Shown: positions 1-11,789 of the stretch, one piece after another
Layout: every line of letters starts with the position of its first letter
Numbering within the stretch: position 1 is the stretch's first letter
DNA from: Myxococcales bacterium
Lineage (GTDB): Bacteria > Myxococcota_A > Polyangia > GCA-2747355
Assembly: GCA_020431405.1 (NCBI GenBank)
Contig: JAGQIK010000115.1
Coordinates: forward strand, 47,943 to 111,942
Reading direction: 5' to 3'
DNA length: 64,000 bases
Notes under the pieces: model-generated
Told to the model about the DNA's origin: nothing
Database searches by the model: none
Seen by the model: only the letters and a program-made list of their open reading frames with translations
Translations under genes and position numbers: made by a program

Positions 1-2
1 AC

Positions 3-737
3 GAAGGTTGTCCCGCTGGCGGGTCGCGCGTCGAAAGGAGCCACATCGTCGACAACGACGCCATCGGTCTGCTCGCAATCGATGGCGAGGTCGTGCTCGC
101 AGACAACGAGATCGCCGGCACACGCTACGGCAGCGGCTTCGCGCGCAACGTCCAGCTGCAGGGCGTCAAGCTCGACGTGCGTGGCAACACGGTGCGTGAC
201 AGCCTCGGGCAGGGCATCGTCGTGCACCAGTGCAGCGGCACGATCGACAAGAACAAGGTGACCGCCAATCAGGATCGCGGCATGGTCGTGCAGCGCGTCA
301 CCGCCGAGCTGCTGCTCAGCGACAACCGCATCGAGCGCAACGAGCGCTCGGGCCTCACGCTCATCGAGAGCGCCGCCGTGAAGATCAAAGGCGGCATTAT
401 CGCGGAGACCAAGAAGCGGCTGGTGCTGGTCGGCAGCAAGGGCGTGCAGGTTGGTGACGGCGTGCAGCTTCTTCGCAGCAGCGACACGCTGATCGACGGG
501 GTGACCTTGCGCGACAACGAGCGCGTGGCGGTGCTGGCCGATGACTCGACATTCAACGCGCTCCACAACACCTTCGAGGGCGGCGAGGCGCAGCTGGTCG
601 TACAGAGCGGAGCGACTGGCACCTACTCCGGCAACAAGGACGACAGCGGCAAGCCCGTCGCGTCCAACACACCGGTGATGCCCTTCGAGAACGATCCCAG
701 CGAGCTGATCAGCACGCTGCCGCTGCCGATTCCCTGA
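3..737 (+). CDS. Right-handed beta-helix repeat protein, 5' end outside the window
   Basis: The frame is open from the first bases to the TGA at 735-737, so only about 244 C-terminal residues are seen and the start lies to the left. They form short repeated turns rich in D-N-x-I and hydrophobic steps (LADNEIAG, LLSDNRIERN, TLRDNERVAVL), the pattern of Beta_helix/NosD-type solenoids, ending in a Pro/Ser-rich tail. Such solenoids are usually exported and bind or cleave polysaccharides, but no catalytic residues can be assigned here. The last 29 bp overlap the 3' end of the convergent kinase gene. Confidence 0.75.
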   Translation, partial: EGCPAGGSRVERSHIVDNDAIGLLAIDGEVVLADNEIAGTRYGSGFARNVQLQGVKLDVRGNTVRDSLGQGIVVHQCSGTIDKNKVTANQDRGMVVQRVTAELLLSDNRIERNERSGLTLIESAAVKIKGGIIAETKKRLVLVGSKGVQVGDGVQLLRSSDTLIDGVTLRDNERVAVLADDSTFNALHNTFEGGEAQLVVQSGATGTYSGNKDDSGKPVASNTPVMPFENDPSELISTLPLPIP

Positions 738-3700
738 GCAGCGCCATCACGCGCGCGTTGTGCGGCACGCGCTCGACGAAGCTTCGCCGCAGCTGCGTGT
801 CGCTGATCTTCTTGGCGCGGCGCTGCACGCAAGCGCCGGCGCGCGACAGCAGGGCGGCGGCCGCTTCGGCGTCGCCGGCGAGCGCGAGCGCCTGGCGAGC
901 CACGAGCAGGATCTCGATCTCGTAGCGCTCCTGTCCGCCGATCTGGTCGAGCAGCTCCACCGCGGCGCTGGCGTGGTCGAGCGCGCGTGTGATGTCGTGC
1001 TCGGCGAGCCGAACTTCGGCCTGCGCCAGTCGCGCTTCGGCGAGCGACGGCGGCGCGTGCGAGCCGGCGAGCTCGGCCGCGCGATCGGCGGCGGCGCCGG
1101 CACGCGCGAGGTCGCGCGCCTCGCCGGGCAGCGCCAGCGCGCGTGCTTCACCCGAGAGCGTGCCGACCAGCGTTCGATGGCTGTCGATGCGCTCGGCGAG
1201 CGCTGTGCCGTGCCGGTAGCGCGTGATCGCCTCGCTTTGTTGTCCGCACAACATCATCAGCCGCGCGCGTCCGGCTTCGACTGTCGCTTGGTGATAGGTC
1301 GTCTTGAGCCGTTCGGCGAGCTTCGCGGCATGCTCGAGCGCCGCCTGCGCCTCGTCATAGAGACCGACGAGCTCCTGCAGCGACGCGAGCAGCACCAGGC
1401 AGTCGACCTCGCGATAGAGGTGCCCGATAGCGCGCGCGTGTTCGGCAGCTTCGGCGGAGAGACTCACCGAGGCGGATAGATCGCCGCTCACCGTGTGCGC
1501 GTACGACTCGGCGAGCTTGGCCGAGCAGAGCTGGTCTTCGCGCTTCGAGGCGTTGGCCTGAGCCACCATCTCGCGCGCCACGCGCGCCGCGTCGTCATAG
1601 CGGCCTTGCGCCCAGATCACCGAAAAGAGCGTGTGTCGCGCCAAAAACGACGTGTCACTGCCGGCGAGGGCCGCTAGCGCGCCTTCGAGCGTCTCTTCGG
1701 CACCAGCGTAGTCACCGCGCCCGAAGCGGATGCGCCCGCGAAGAAAGAGCAGCTCGCCTTCGCCTGCGCGGTCGTGTGGCTGGGCGTGATCGAGCGCCAT
1801 GCTTGCCTGGCCGTAGTCGCCGAGCAGGATGCACGCGCGCGCCAGGCCCATGGTGCGGCGCGTTTGCTCGACGCTCGACAGCCGCTCGCTGGCCAGCGAG
1901 AGCGAAGCCAAGAAGTGCTCGACGGCCTGGTCGAGGTCGCCGCCGCGCAGCGCGCGCTCGCCTGCGGCCTCGCGGTAATGCGCCGCGCGCGCGCCGTCGC
2001 CGCCGCGTTCGAAGTGATGGGCGAGCACCACAGGGTCGCTCTCGCCGGCAGCCTCGAGCCAGCTCCCAGCGGCGGCGTGCAGCAGCAGCCGCTGCGGAGC
2101 AGGGTTCATGCCGGCGGCAACTTGGTGCACGAAGGCGTGGCGATAGGTCCACTCGCCGCTGCCCGCGAAGCGCGAGCGCGGCCGTCTCACGACCAGCTGG
2201 CGCGCCTCGAGCGCGCGCAGCTGCTCGTCGGCTTGCTCGAAGCCGAGCGCGTGGCAGGCAGCCGTCCAGAAGACCTCGCCGAAGACTGCCACCGAGCGCA
2301 GCAGCTCCTTGTCACGCCGGTCGAGCTGGTCGAGGCGCGCCTGGACCGCCGCCTCGACGCTGGTCGGGAGCTCGAGCTCGGTAGGGGTGATGTCGAGCCG
2401 CCACGACTCGCCGTGACGCACCAGCGCGGCGCGGCTGGCGAGCCAAGCGAGCAGCTCCTCGGCGAAGTAGGGCGAGCCATCGCTCCAGTCGGCGACCAGC
2501 GCGTCGAGCTCGGGGGAGGGATCGACACGCGCTGCGCGCAGCAGGCGGCGCAGCGCGCGGCGCGAGAGCGGCGCTAGGCCGATGGTGGTTGGCTCGGCCG
2601 CCCGCAGCGTCTCGCGCGCCTCGTCGCCGAGGCTCGGTCGCGCGGCGAGCAGCACGAGCAGCGGCGTGCGCGGAAGCCGCGCTGGAAGGGCGGCGAGCAG
2701 GTGAACGCTCTCCATGTCGGCCCACTGCAGGTCGTCAACAAGCAGCAGCAGCGGGCTCTGCTCGCCCGCCGCCTCGAGCAGCTCGGCGAGCGCGCTGAGC
2801 GTGCGCTCGCGCATCACTTCGCGCGCCTGGCGTGCCACCTGCAACGCGGCATCGTGCTCGGCCCGCGCGTCTGTGACGCCGAGAAGCTCGTGCAGAAATA
2901 GCAGGGAGATGTCAGAAATCGTGCGCGTACAGCACGATGCCAGAAACGCGTCGAGGGCGGCGCGCTTATGCTCGGCGGTGGTGGCGGCGTCGCTGCCGCA
3001 GGCGCGTCCGAGCAGCCGCCGCAGCGTGGCGTAGGGAGCGTGCGCCTGCAGCGCCTCGGCGCCGCCCTCGAGCAGCACGCGCAGCCGCTCTGACGTGGCA
3101 CTGGCGAGCTCCTGGCAGAGGCGGCTCTTTCCAATGCCGGCGGCGCCTTCGACGAGCACGAGCTCGGGCTCGCCATACTCCATCGCGCGGTCGACGGCCG
3201 CGTTGAGGGACGCGAGCTCCGTCTCGCGGCCGACGAGCGGTGTCTCGACGCCGAGCAGCTCGCGACGGTTGCGGGTGTGCAGCGCCTGCACGACGTCGCG
3301 GCCCGAGAGACGCGCGATCTCGAGCTGCGAGCCGAGCAGCTCGCGCGTGGCGCGGTCGCAGCAGAGCTGGCCGGCGGGGAGCGAGCGCATGTCTCCGATG
3401 CTGCGCTCGAGCGCCTGCGCGTCGAAGCGGGTGTCGTCGCCGATGCTGATGTGTAGGCCAGCGACGAGCAGTTGCGCCCTCTGCGAGGCGTGCTCGCGCA
3501 GGCGCAGCCCGGCGCCTACGGCGCGCCGCGCTTCGTCTCCGGCAGAGCTTTCCGCGCCAAAGAGCCCCACGGTCTGCGAGCCGAGCAGCTCGACGCAGGT
3601 GCCGCCGGCTTCGATGATTTGCTGGCGTGCCAGCTCGGCGAGCGCGCTATCGCGGGCGTCGGTGGCGCGCGCGCAGAGCAGCCACACGAGGCGCGTCTCC

Positions 3701-4614
3701 ACCGAGCTCGAGCTCTGGGCGGGGTCGGCTTCGGTGTTCGCCGCGTCGCTCTCGTCGTGGTGGGTGGCTGTTGACGTGCGCGCGCCGAGCTCGAGGGCGT
3801 CGAGCATCTCGTTGGCGCTGGCGAAGCGGGCCTCGCGTTCGCGTGCCATCGCGCGCATCACGAGCTGGTCGAGCCACGCTGGCAGGTCGCGTCGCAGCGC
3901 CCTTAGTCGCGGCGGCCGCTCGGTGACGATGCGCAGCAGCAGCGCGGCGGGGCCTTCCCCCGAGAACGGCAGCTGTCCCGAGCACAGCTCGTAGAGCACG
4001 ACGCCGAGGGCGTAAATGTCCGCGCGCCCATCGATGTCGCGCTGCCCGTGGGCCTGCTCGGGCGCCAGATAGTGCAGCGTGCCGACGATAGCGCCGGTGG
4101 TGGTGAGGTGGGCGCTCTCGTCGTCGAGGCGTCGCGCGAGGCCAAAGTCGAGCACCTTGACGCGCACGCCCGCGTCGCGCAGCAGAAACAGATTGGCCGG
4201 CTTGATGTCCCGGTGCACGAGCCCTGCCTCGTGGCAGGCGGCCAGGCCGCGCAGCGTCTGGCGCGCCACCTCGACGATCTCGTCGACGCTAAGCGGGGCG
4301 CGGCGGCGCCGCCGCGCCAGGTCCTCGCCGTCGAGCCATTCGAGCACCAGGTAGGGCTGCTCGTCGTGGTCGATCCCCGCATCGAGGCAGCGCACGATGT
4401 TGTCGTGGGCTAGCGCCTCGAAGGCGCGCACCTCGCGCAGCAGGCGCTGGCGCAGCGTCAGCGGCAGCGAGCGGGCGCCCTCGTAGCGTATGCGCTTGAC
4501 AGCCACCACCGTGCCGTCGCGCGTGTCGCGAGCACGCCAGATCTCGCCCATTCCGCCGCGCGCGACTTGCGCTTCGAGGCGGTAGGGGCCCAGCTGCTGA
4601 GGCTCGCTCGTCAT
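709..4614 (-). CDS. Ser/Thr protein kinase fused to cyclase-like remnant, AAA ATPase and TPR
   Basis: 1301 residues. Residues 10-270 are a Hanks-type kinase: Gly-rich loop RGGMGEIW, Lys40 in VAVKRI, HRDIKPAN at 134-141, DFG at 156-158 and an APE loop. Residues 305-395 resemble a degenerate class III cyclase homology domain (GG-x-x-VELLGSQTVGLFGA, then an alpha-helix with DEARRAV). Residues 455-750 are an AAA_16-type ATPase with Walker A GAAGIGKS near 490-497 and Walker B LLLLVDDLQWAD. The remainder is TPR-like helical repeats. This kinase-ATPase-TPR layout is typical of large myxobacterial regulators. The kinase looks active and the cyclase part does not. It is divergent from the FHA-sigma54 activator, 69 bp away, a plausible partner because FHA domains bind phosphothreonine; that link is inference. 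Confidence 0.93.
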   Translation of the reverse strand: MTSEPQQLGPYRLEAQVARGGMGEIWRARDTRDGTVVAVKRIRYEGARSLPLTLRQRLLREVRAFEALAHDNIVRCLDAGIDHDEQPYLVLEWLDGEDLARRRRRAPLSVDEIVEVARQTLRGLAACHEAGLVHRDIKPANLFLLRDAGVRVKVLDFGLARRLDDESAHLTTTGAIVGTLHYLAPEQAHGQRDIDGRADIYALGVVLYELCSGQLPFSGEGPAALLLRIVTERPPRLRALRRDLPAWLDQLVMRAMAREREARFASANEMLDALELGARTSTATHHDESDAANTEADPAQSSSSVETRLVWLLCARATDARDSALAELARQQIIEAGGTCVELLGSQTVGLFGAESSAGDEARRAVGAGLRLREHASQRAQLLVAGLHISIGDDTRFDAQALERSIGDMRSLPAGQLCCDRATRELLGSQLEIARLSGRDVVQALHTRNRRELLGVETPLVGRETELASLNAAVDRAMEYGEPELVLVEGAAGIGKSRLCQELASATSERLRVLLEGGAEALQAHAPYATLRRLLGRACGSDAATTAEHKRAALDAFLASCCTRTISDISLLFLHELLGVTDARAEHDAALQVARQAREVMRERTLSALAELLEAAGEQSPLLLLVDDLQWADMESVHLLAALPARLPRTPLLVLLAARPSLGDEARETLRAAEPTTIGLAPLSRRALRRLLRAARVDPSPELDALVADWSDGSPYFAEELLAWLASRAALVRHGESWRLDITPTELELPTSVEAAVQARLDQLDRRDKELLRSVAVFGEVFWTAACHALGFEQADEQLRALEARQLVVRRPRSRFAGSGEWTYRHAFVHQVAAGMNPAPQRLLLHAAAGSWLEAAGESDPVVLAHHFERGGDGARAAHYREAAGERALRGGDLDQAVEHFLASLSLASERLSSVEQTRRTMGLARACILLGDYGQASMALDHAQPHDRAGEGELLFLRGRIRFGRGDYAGAEETLEGALAALAGSDTSFLARHTLFSVIWAQGRYDDAARVAREMVAQANASKREDQLCSAKLAESYAHTVSGDLSASVSLSAEAAEHARAIGHLYREVDCLVLLASLQELVGLYDEAQAALEHAAKLAERLKTTYHQATVEAGRARLMMLCGQQSEAITRYRHGTALAERIDSHRTLVGTLSGEARALALPGEARDLARAGAAADRAAELAGSHAPPSLAEARLAQAEVRLAEHDITRALDHASAAVELLDQIGGQERYEIEILLVARQALALAGDAEAAAALLSRAGACVQRRAKKISDTQLRRSFVERVPHNARVMALLRESAAAAC

Positions 4615-4624
4615 CGCGGGGGCG

Positions 4625-4630
4625 ATTCTA
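4625..4630 (-). promoter_or_regulatory. Candidate -10 box (TAGAAT) of the large kinase gene
   Basis: TAGAAT on the minus strand ends 10 nt before the kinase ATG and no Shine-Dalgarno is visible, so any leader would be only a few nucleotides long. No good -35 hexamer is seen at 17 bp. The 69-bp divergent spacer also has a CGGGTC/GACCCG inverted repeat near 4646-4662. Confidence 0.35.
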
Positions 4631-4683
4631 CTGTGCTAGTCGGGTCAGCACGACCCGCTCCGTAATGGGCGGAATCGGCTAGC

Positions 4684-6075
<1,392 letters not shown>

Positions 6076-6096
6076 GCTACTGGCGAGACTGAGCTG

Positions 6097-6660
6097 CTAC
6101 TGGGGCAGCGGTCCGACGGCGTTGTGTGCGGCGTTCTTGAGCGCCCCCACAGTGCCCACGCCCATGACCGTCATTCCGGCGGCCGACTGCAGCGCCGACG
6201 ACGGATTGGCCTGCACGATCTCGTAGCCCTTGCCGGCGAGCCCGGCGCCGAGCGTCGACCACGCCGTACGTCGCAAGCCGAACTTCATGCGCTCGGGCGT
6301 GCTGGCGGTCGCGCCGTTGACGATCAGGTTCGAGCCGAGGGCGATCTGCGACATGGTCAAGGTCGGGTCGCCGCCTTGTGCTGCTTGCATCACGCCGTGC
6401 AGCACGAGGGTGCTGCCGCCCACCATCTGCGCCGTGCGGCCGAGCTTGGTGGCGCCGAATCGCGCGACCGGATCGACAACCCGCCCGACGAAGCGCTGCG
6501 CACGGGCGATGTGTTTGCTCAACGCGGCGCGCACGCCAGGGCGCGGCCGCATCTTTCGTTTGAGCGCCTGCTGCGGCGCGGCCTCGGCGGAGGCGCACAG
6601 CGATAGCGCGAGAGCGCCGACGGTTATGGTGCTGCTGACGATCGTGAACATGCGTTTCAT
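6097..6660 (-). CDS. Secreted hypothetical protein
   Basis: 187 residues from the ATG at 6660, chosen because GGAGG lies 7 nt upstream and the protein then begins with a normal signal peptide (MKRMFTIVSSTITVGALALS, cleavage after ASA-EA). A longer reading frame upstream has no coding character. The mature part is Arg/Lys-rich at first, then Gly/Ala-rich with weakly hydrophobic stretches (TAQMVGGSTLVLHGVMQAAQ). No family recognised. Convergent with the sigma-54 activator, 21 bp apart. Confidence 0.7.
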   Translation of the reverse strand: MKRMFTIVSSTITVGALALSLCASAEAAPQQALKRKMRPRPGVRAALSKHIARAQRFVGRVVDPVARFGATKLGRTAQMVGGSTLVLHGVMQAAQGGDPTLTMSQIALGSNLIVNGATASTPERMKFGLRRTAWSTLGAGLAGKGYEIVQANPSSALQSAAGMTVMGVGTVGALKNAAHNAVGPLPQ

Positions 6661-6953
6661 CGGTGGACCTCCCAGTCTTGCACGCCGCCGGAGCAGCGCC
6701 CGTGCCAGGTACGTCGCGCGTGCAAAGACGTGAGGTTCGCGTGCGCTGCAAACGGCCGTCGGCTTCGAGTCGGCACAAGGCGCGCAGCGTTTTCGATGCG
6801 GATCGTCGTGGGCGGCGAAGGGCGCTCGCTGCAGGCGCCACTGCCCACGCCCGGTTGCACACCGGCCGCCCGCTCGCGGCGCGGCGGCGGCGCAAGCACG
6901 CGATCCCAAAGGACGGGCGGTGATGGCACTGGCCCTGCATCGTCGCGACGCCG
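6661..6953. other. 293-bp divergent intergenic region
   Basis: No gene seen. It must hold the promoter of the secreted protein on the left (SD at 6668-6672 on the minus strand) and of the SGNH lipoprotein on the right. The only clear signal is a sigma-54-like element at 6924-6939. Confidence 0.6.
6924..6939 (+). promoter_or_regulatory. Candidate sigma-54 promoter (-24/-12)
   Basis: TGGCAC at 6924-6929 and CTGCA ending at 6939, with GG and GC separated by exactly 10 nt, match TGGCAC-N5-TTGCA except for one base. Transcription would start near 6950, only about 4 nt before the ATG at 6954. GG-N10-GC is common by chance in such GC-rich DNA, so this needs the full hexamer to be taken seriously. 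Confidence 0.35.
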
Positions 6954-8399
6954 ATGAAACACGCAGCACTGTTTGCCGCCGTCGCGCTGGCGGCCTGTTC
7001 ACCCGCACCGCAGGTCACCGTGACGCCCGCGCGCAGCGCGCTCTTCGGTCAGGTGCGGGTCAAGCTTCACGCTGCCGACGTCGACCTCGCGGAGCTGGTG
7101 CGCGCCGGCGATCTGACGCTGCGTTTTGGCGACGCGGCGGCCGTGGAGCTCGCTGTCGACGATGACGACGGCGGCGTCTGGGCTTCGGTGCAGGGGCAGG
7201 CACGACCCGGCCGCGTCGATATCGTCGCGCGCTGGAGCGGCGGCGAACGACGCTGGCAGCAAGCCTTCGAGCTCGAGGCGCGCGGCGCCTTCGCGCGCGC
7301 GCGCTGGATGGCCATCGGCGCCAGCTGGACGCAGGGCGTGCAGGCCAACGGCATCTCGCCCGCCTCGCAGCGCATGGGGCCCGCGGCGCAGATCGCGCGC
7401 GCCGCGGGGGCATACATCGGCCTGCCGCTGATCTCACCCACGCTGCTGCGCGTGCTCGGCCCCGACGACGTCGCGGATGACTGCTCGCTGCCTGGCCCGA
7501 AGCTCGACCCGAGCATCCTCGAAGGCCTCATCGATCCCAAGACCAACACCATCGAGCTCGCTCGTGCGCGCCTCGATCCCGACATGACGCCGCAGAATGT
7601 CGCCGTCGGCGGCTTTCACCTGCACGACCTAGTCTATGGGCCCGACGGCTTCCTCGTGGTGATGGCCAACCTCGTCTCGCACCCGCGCGCCGCCGGCCCC
7701 CAGATCCTCCAGTCGCCGCCCGACACGCAGATCGACCTCGTCGAGCAGAACAAGCCCGACATCGTCGTCTCCACCGACTTGTTCCTCAACGACATCGGTC
7801 GCGCGGTCATCGGCGCGGCAGACGACCTCGACTTCGACGCGCTGCCCAAGCTGCAAGACTTCGAACGCGACGCCGGCGCGCTCGCCAAGCGCCTCTCCGT
7901 CGCCGCTGGTCACGTCTTCATCGGCAACGCGCCCAGCGTAGACGCGTTGCCCGCCCTGGCGCAGCTGCGCCAGCGCCGCATCGCCAAGGGCGAGGCGCCC
8001 GCCGACTTCGACGCCAAGGTCGTGCGCTTCAACCAGCGCATCGCCGAGCTCAACGCCGCCATGCAGCGCGCCGCCGGCGCGTACGCCAACATCCACATCG
8101 TCGACCTCGCCAGCGAAGTCGAGAAGGTCCGACGCGAGGGCAAGCAGGTCGGCGACAGCAAGCTCGGCGTCGCGCCCTACGGCGGCCTCTTCGGACTCGA
8201 CCAGCTGCACCTCAGCAACACCGGTTACGCGTTGATCGCCAACGTCTTCATCGACGCCATCAATGCCGAGCTCGCTGCCACCTACGGCGAGAAGCTCCCC
8301 AGCGTCGATCTCGCCACCGTCAACGCCGACGACCCAGAGTCCCCGCGCGCTTTGCGCGAGCACGCGCGCACGAAGGGCTGTGTGCCCGCGGAGCTGTAG
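6954..8399 (+). CDS. SGNH/GDSL-type hydrolase-like lipoprotein
   Basis: 481 residues with a lipoprotein signal (ALAAC, Cys15). The folded part starts with MAIGASWTQG, where the usual GDS(L) block is GAS, and ends with LDQLHLSNTGYALIANVF, the D-x-x-H block of SGNH hydrolases. N(D) in VVSTDLFLNDI and the GNAPSVDALP segment fit the inner blocks. An esterase or lipase acting at the cell envelope is the likely role, with the substrate unknown. An N-terminal 110-residue beta-rich segment precedes the catalytic region. Possibly driven by a sigma-54 promoter just upstream. Confidence 0.8.
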   Translation: MKHAALFAAVALAACSPAPQVTVTPARSALFGQVRVKLHAADVDLAELVRAGDLTLRFGDAAAVELAVDDDDGGVWASVQGQARPGRVDIVARWSGGERRWQQAFELEARGAFARARWMAIGASWTQGVQANGISPASQRMGPAAQIARAAGAYIGLPLISPTLLRVLGPDDVADDCSLPGPKLDPSILEGLIDPKTNTIELARARLDPDMTPQNVAVGGFHLHDLVYGPDGFLVVMANLVSHPRAAGPQILQSPPDTQIDLVEQNKPDIVVSTDLFLNDIGRAVIGAADDLDFDALPKLQDFERDAGALAKRLSVAAGHVFIGNAPSVDALPALAQLRQRRIAKGEAPADFDAKVVRFNQRIAELNAAMQRAAGAYANIHIVDLASEVEKVRREGKQVGDSKLGVAPYGGLFGLDQLHLSNTGYALIANVFIDAINAELAATYGEKLPSVDLATVNADDPESPRALREHARTKGCVPAEL

Positions 8400-8424
8400 A
8401 CGAGCGGTGTTCTAGAACAGAAGC

Positions 8425-9897
<1,473 letters not shown>

Positions 9898-9901
9898 GCG
9901 A

Positions 9902-11728
9902 TCACATCGTAACCCGTGCCCACGAGTCGTCCATGATCAGCCTGTAGCGCAGGGTCACGCCGATGGTGCCCTCCGTCACGGGCCGTTTTGGCAGCTGACC
10001 GCTGGCTTGGATCACGATGCGGACGAAGCACGTCAGCAGCTTTGGCGTGAGTGGGATCGTGCGCGCTGGCGTGATGCGTACTCTGCGGCGTATTGCCGCT
10101 GGGCTCGACGCCACGCGCCCGAAGGGGTCGACGCGGAAGCGCAGGCTGCCGGCGACGCGGTTGCTGCGCACGTGGCCAAACGGGCGCTTGTCGCGCCACA
10201 TCTCGTGCTCGAGGCAGTAGCGAATGCGGTGGATAAAGCGCGCGCGCACCTGCGTGCGAAAGCTCTTGTCGCACTTGCAGCTGATCGTCGGTTCGGGCAG
10301 CAGCCGCTGCATGAGGTTGGATGGGGGATCGGCGTCGGTGGGCAGCGAGTTGCTCTTCGTGTCCGCGGTGGAGGGCGAGGCCGGCCGCTTCTTTGTCTCG
10401 CCTCGCGGCATGAAGATTCTCGGTACCTTCAGGCCCGGCGTGCCCTTGGCCTTGCGCGCGAAGGGGTTGGCGAGCTTTCGCAGCCGCAGGCCCTTGTTCT
10501 TGGCGGGCGCGGGATCCGACGGCGCGTGTCGTTCGGGCTCGTCGCGTACGCCGCCAGACCCCGCAGAGGCGCTGTCCACGCGCGCCCGCGCGGCGTCTGC
10601 GGGCGCGGCAGCAGCCGTGGAAAGCGCGCTACCAAGCCCCTGCGTGTCGTCGGCGCCCACGCGCGCCCGCGTCAGCACCAACGTCACCGCGACGGCCGTC
10701 GCCGCGATGGCGGCGCCGACTGCGAGCAACCCACCGCGGCCAAGCCCCGACCCTCGCGCGGGCGCAGTCGATGCGCTGGCCGCGCGTCCAGACTGCTCGC
10801 GCGTGACGGCCAGGGCGCGCTCCGAGATCGCCACCGCTTGCTCGGTGCGCCCGTCCACCGCCGCCGCGAAGGCGTCGTAGAACGCGCGTGCCGACTGCGG
10901 CCGCGCCGCCGGCGCTTTTGCCAAGCAGGCATCGACCAGCTTGCAGATTCCCACCGGCAGCGTCGGCGCTCGCTCGGAGAGCGGCACGGGCGCGCTGCGC
11001 GCAGTCATGATCATGATCGCCAGCGGATTGGCCGCCTCGTCGACATCGAAGGGCAGCGCGCCGCTGAGCATGCGGTAGACCGTCACGCCGAGCGCGTAGA
11101 TGTCGGTGTGTGGGCCAACCTCGAAGGGCGATTCGTGATCGATCTGCTCGGGCGCTGCGAACAGCGGGCTGCCCACCGCACCGACGGTCACGCCGCTGTC
11201 TGCGGCGGCGAGGTGTTTTGCGATGCCGAAGTCGATGAGCTTGACGCGCGGCGCGCCGGCGACGTCCGGCTCGCGCGCCACGAACACGTTCGCAGGCTTG
11301 AGGTCGCGATGAACCACACCGGCCTGGTGTGCCGTATGCAGCGCCGCGCTGACCTGATCGAGGTACGGCAGCGCCTCGGCGGGCGTCATCGTCCCGCGTC
11401 GCGCCAGCACGTCGGCGAGGTCTTCGCCGTCGAGGTGCTCCATCACGTAGTACAGCGCGCCGCCGTCGAGCTGGCCGAAATCGTAGACCCGCACGATGTG
11501 CGGGCTGTCGATGTTGACCAGCAGCTTGGCCTCGTTGATGAAGCGCGCCACCGAGCGCTCGGCGCGCGTCGCATCGCCCGGGTCCCCGCGACGCAGCACC
11601 TTGACGGCTACCGGGTGTCCCAGCACGACATGCTCGCCGCGATAGACCTCACCCATGCCACCCGCTCCGATGAGCTCGGTGACCTTGAAGTTGCCGATCT
11701 GTGTTCCGATGATCTTGGGCGGCGTCAA
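9902..11728 (-). CDS. Membrane Ser/Thr protein kinase with AgmX/PglI-like C-terminus
   Basis: 608 residues from a TTG at 11728, chosen because the kinase begins immediately (GNFKVTELIGAGGMGEVYRG) and the frame further upstream runs into the divergent gene. Kinase motifs: VAVKVL, HRDLKPANVF, DFGIAKHL. One transmembrane helix follows near residue 360 (GGLLAVGAAIAATAVAVTLV), then a Pro/Ala/Arg spacer and a C-terminal domain of about 110 residues with R-x-RYCLEHEM and GSLRFRVDPFGRV, resembling the AgmX/PglI or TonB-type C-terminal domain. This would place a sensor or envelope-contact domain in the periplasm. Start codon uncertain. Confidence 0.88.
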   Translation of the reverse strand: MTPPKIIGTQIGNFKVTELIGAGGMGEVYRGEHVVLGHPVAVKVLRRGDPGDATRAERSVARFINEAKLLVNIDSPHIVRVYDFGQLDGGALYYVMEHLDGEDLADVLARRGTMTPAEALPYLDQVSAALHTAHQAGVVHRDLKPANVFVAREPDVAGAPRVKLIDFGIAKHLAAADSGVTVGAVGSPLFAAPEQIDHESPFEVGPHTDIYALGVTVYRMLSGALPFDVDEAANPLAIMIMTARSAPVPLSERAPTLPVGICKLVDACLAKAPAARPQSARAFYDAFAAAVDGRTEQAVAISERALAVTREQSGRAASASTAPARGSGLGRGGLLAVGAAIAATAVAVTLVLTRARVGADDTQGLGSALSTAAAAPADAARARVDSASAGSGGVRDEPERHAPSDPAPAKNKGLRLRKLANPFARKAKGTPGLKVPRIFMPRGETKKRPASPSTADTKSNSLPTDADPPSNLMQRLLPEPTISCKCDKSFRTQVRARFIHRIRYCLEHEMWRDKRPFGHVRSNRVAGSLRFRVDPFGRVASSPAAIRRRVRITPARTIPLTPKLLTCFVRIVIQASGQLPKRPVTEGTIGVTLRYRLIMDDSWARVTM

Positions 11729-11775
11729 CGAATGTCGATTGTATCTGCCGCCCGGGTCGTGCTGCAAAGCCGTGA

Positions 11776-11781
11776 TACGAT
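11776..11781 (+). promoter_or_regulatory. Candidate -10 box (TACGAT) 8 nt before a start codon
   Basis: TACGAT followed by 8 nt and the ATG at 11790, with no Shine-Dalgarno: a spacing compatible with a leaderless message. No -35 match at 17 bp. Confidence 0.3.
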
Positions 11782-11789
11782 GGCGCGCG

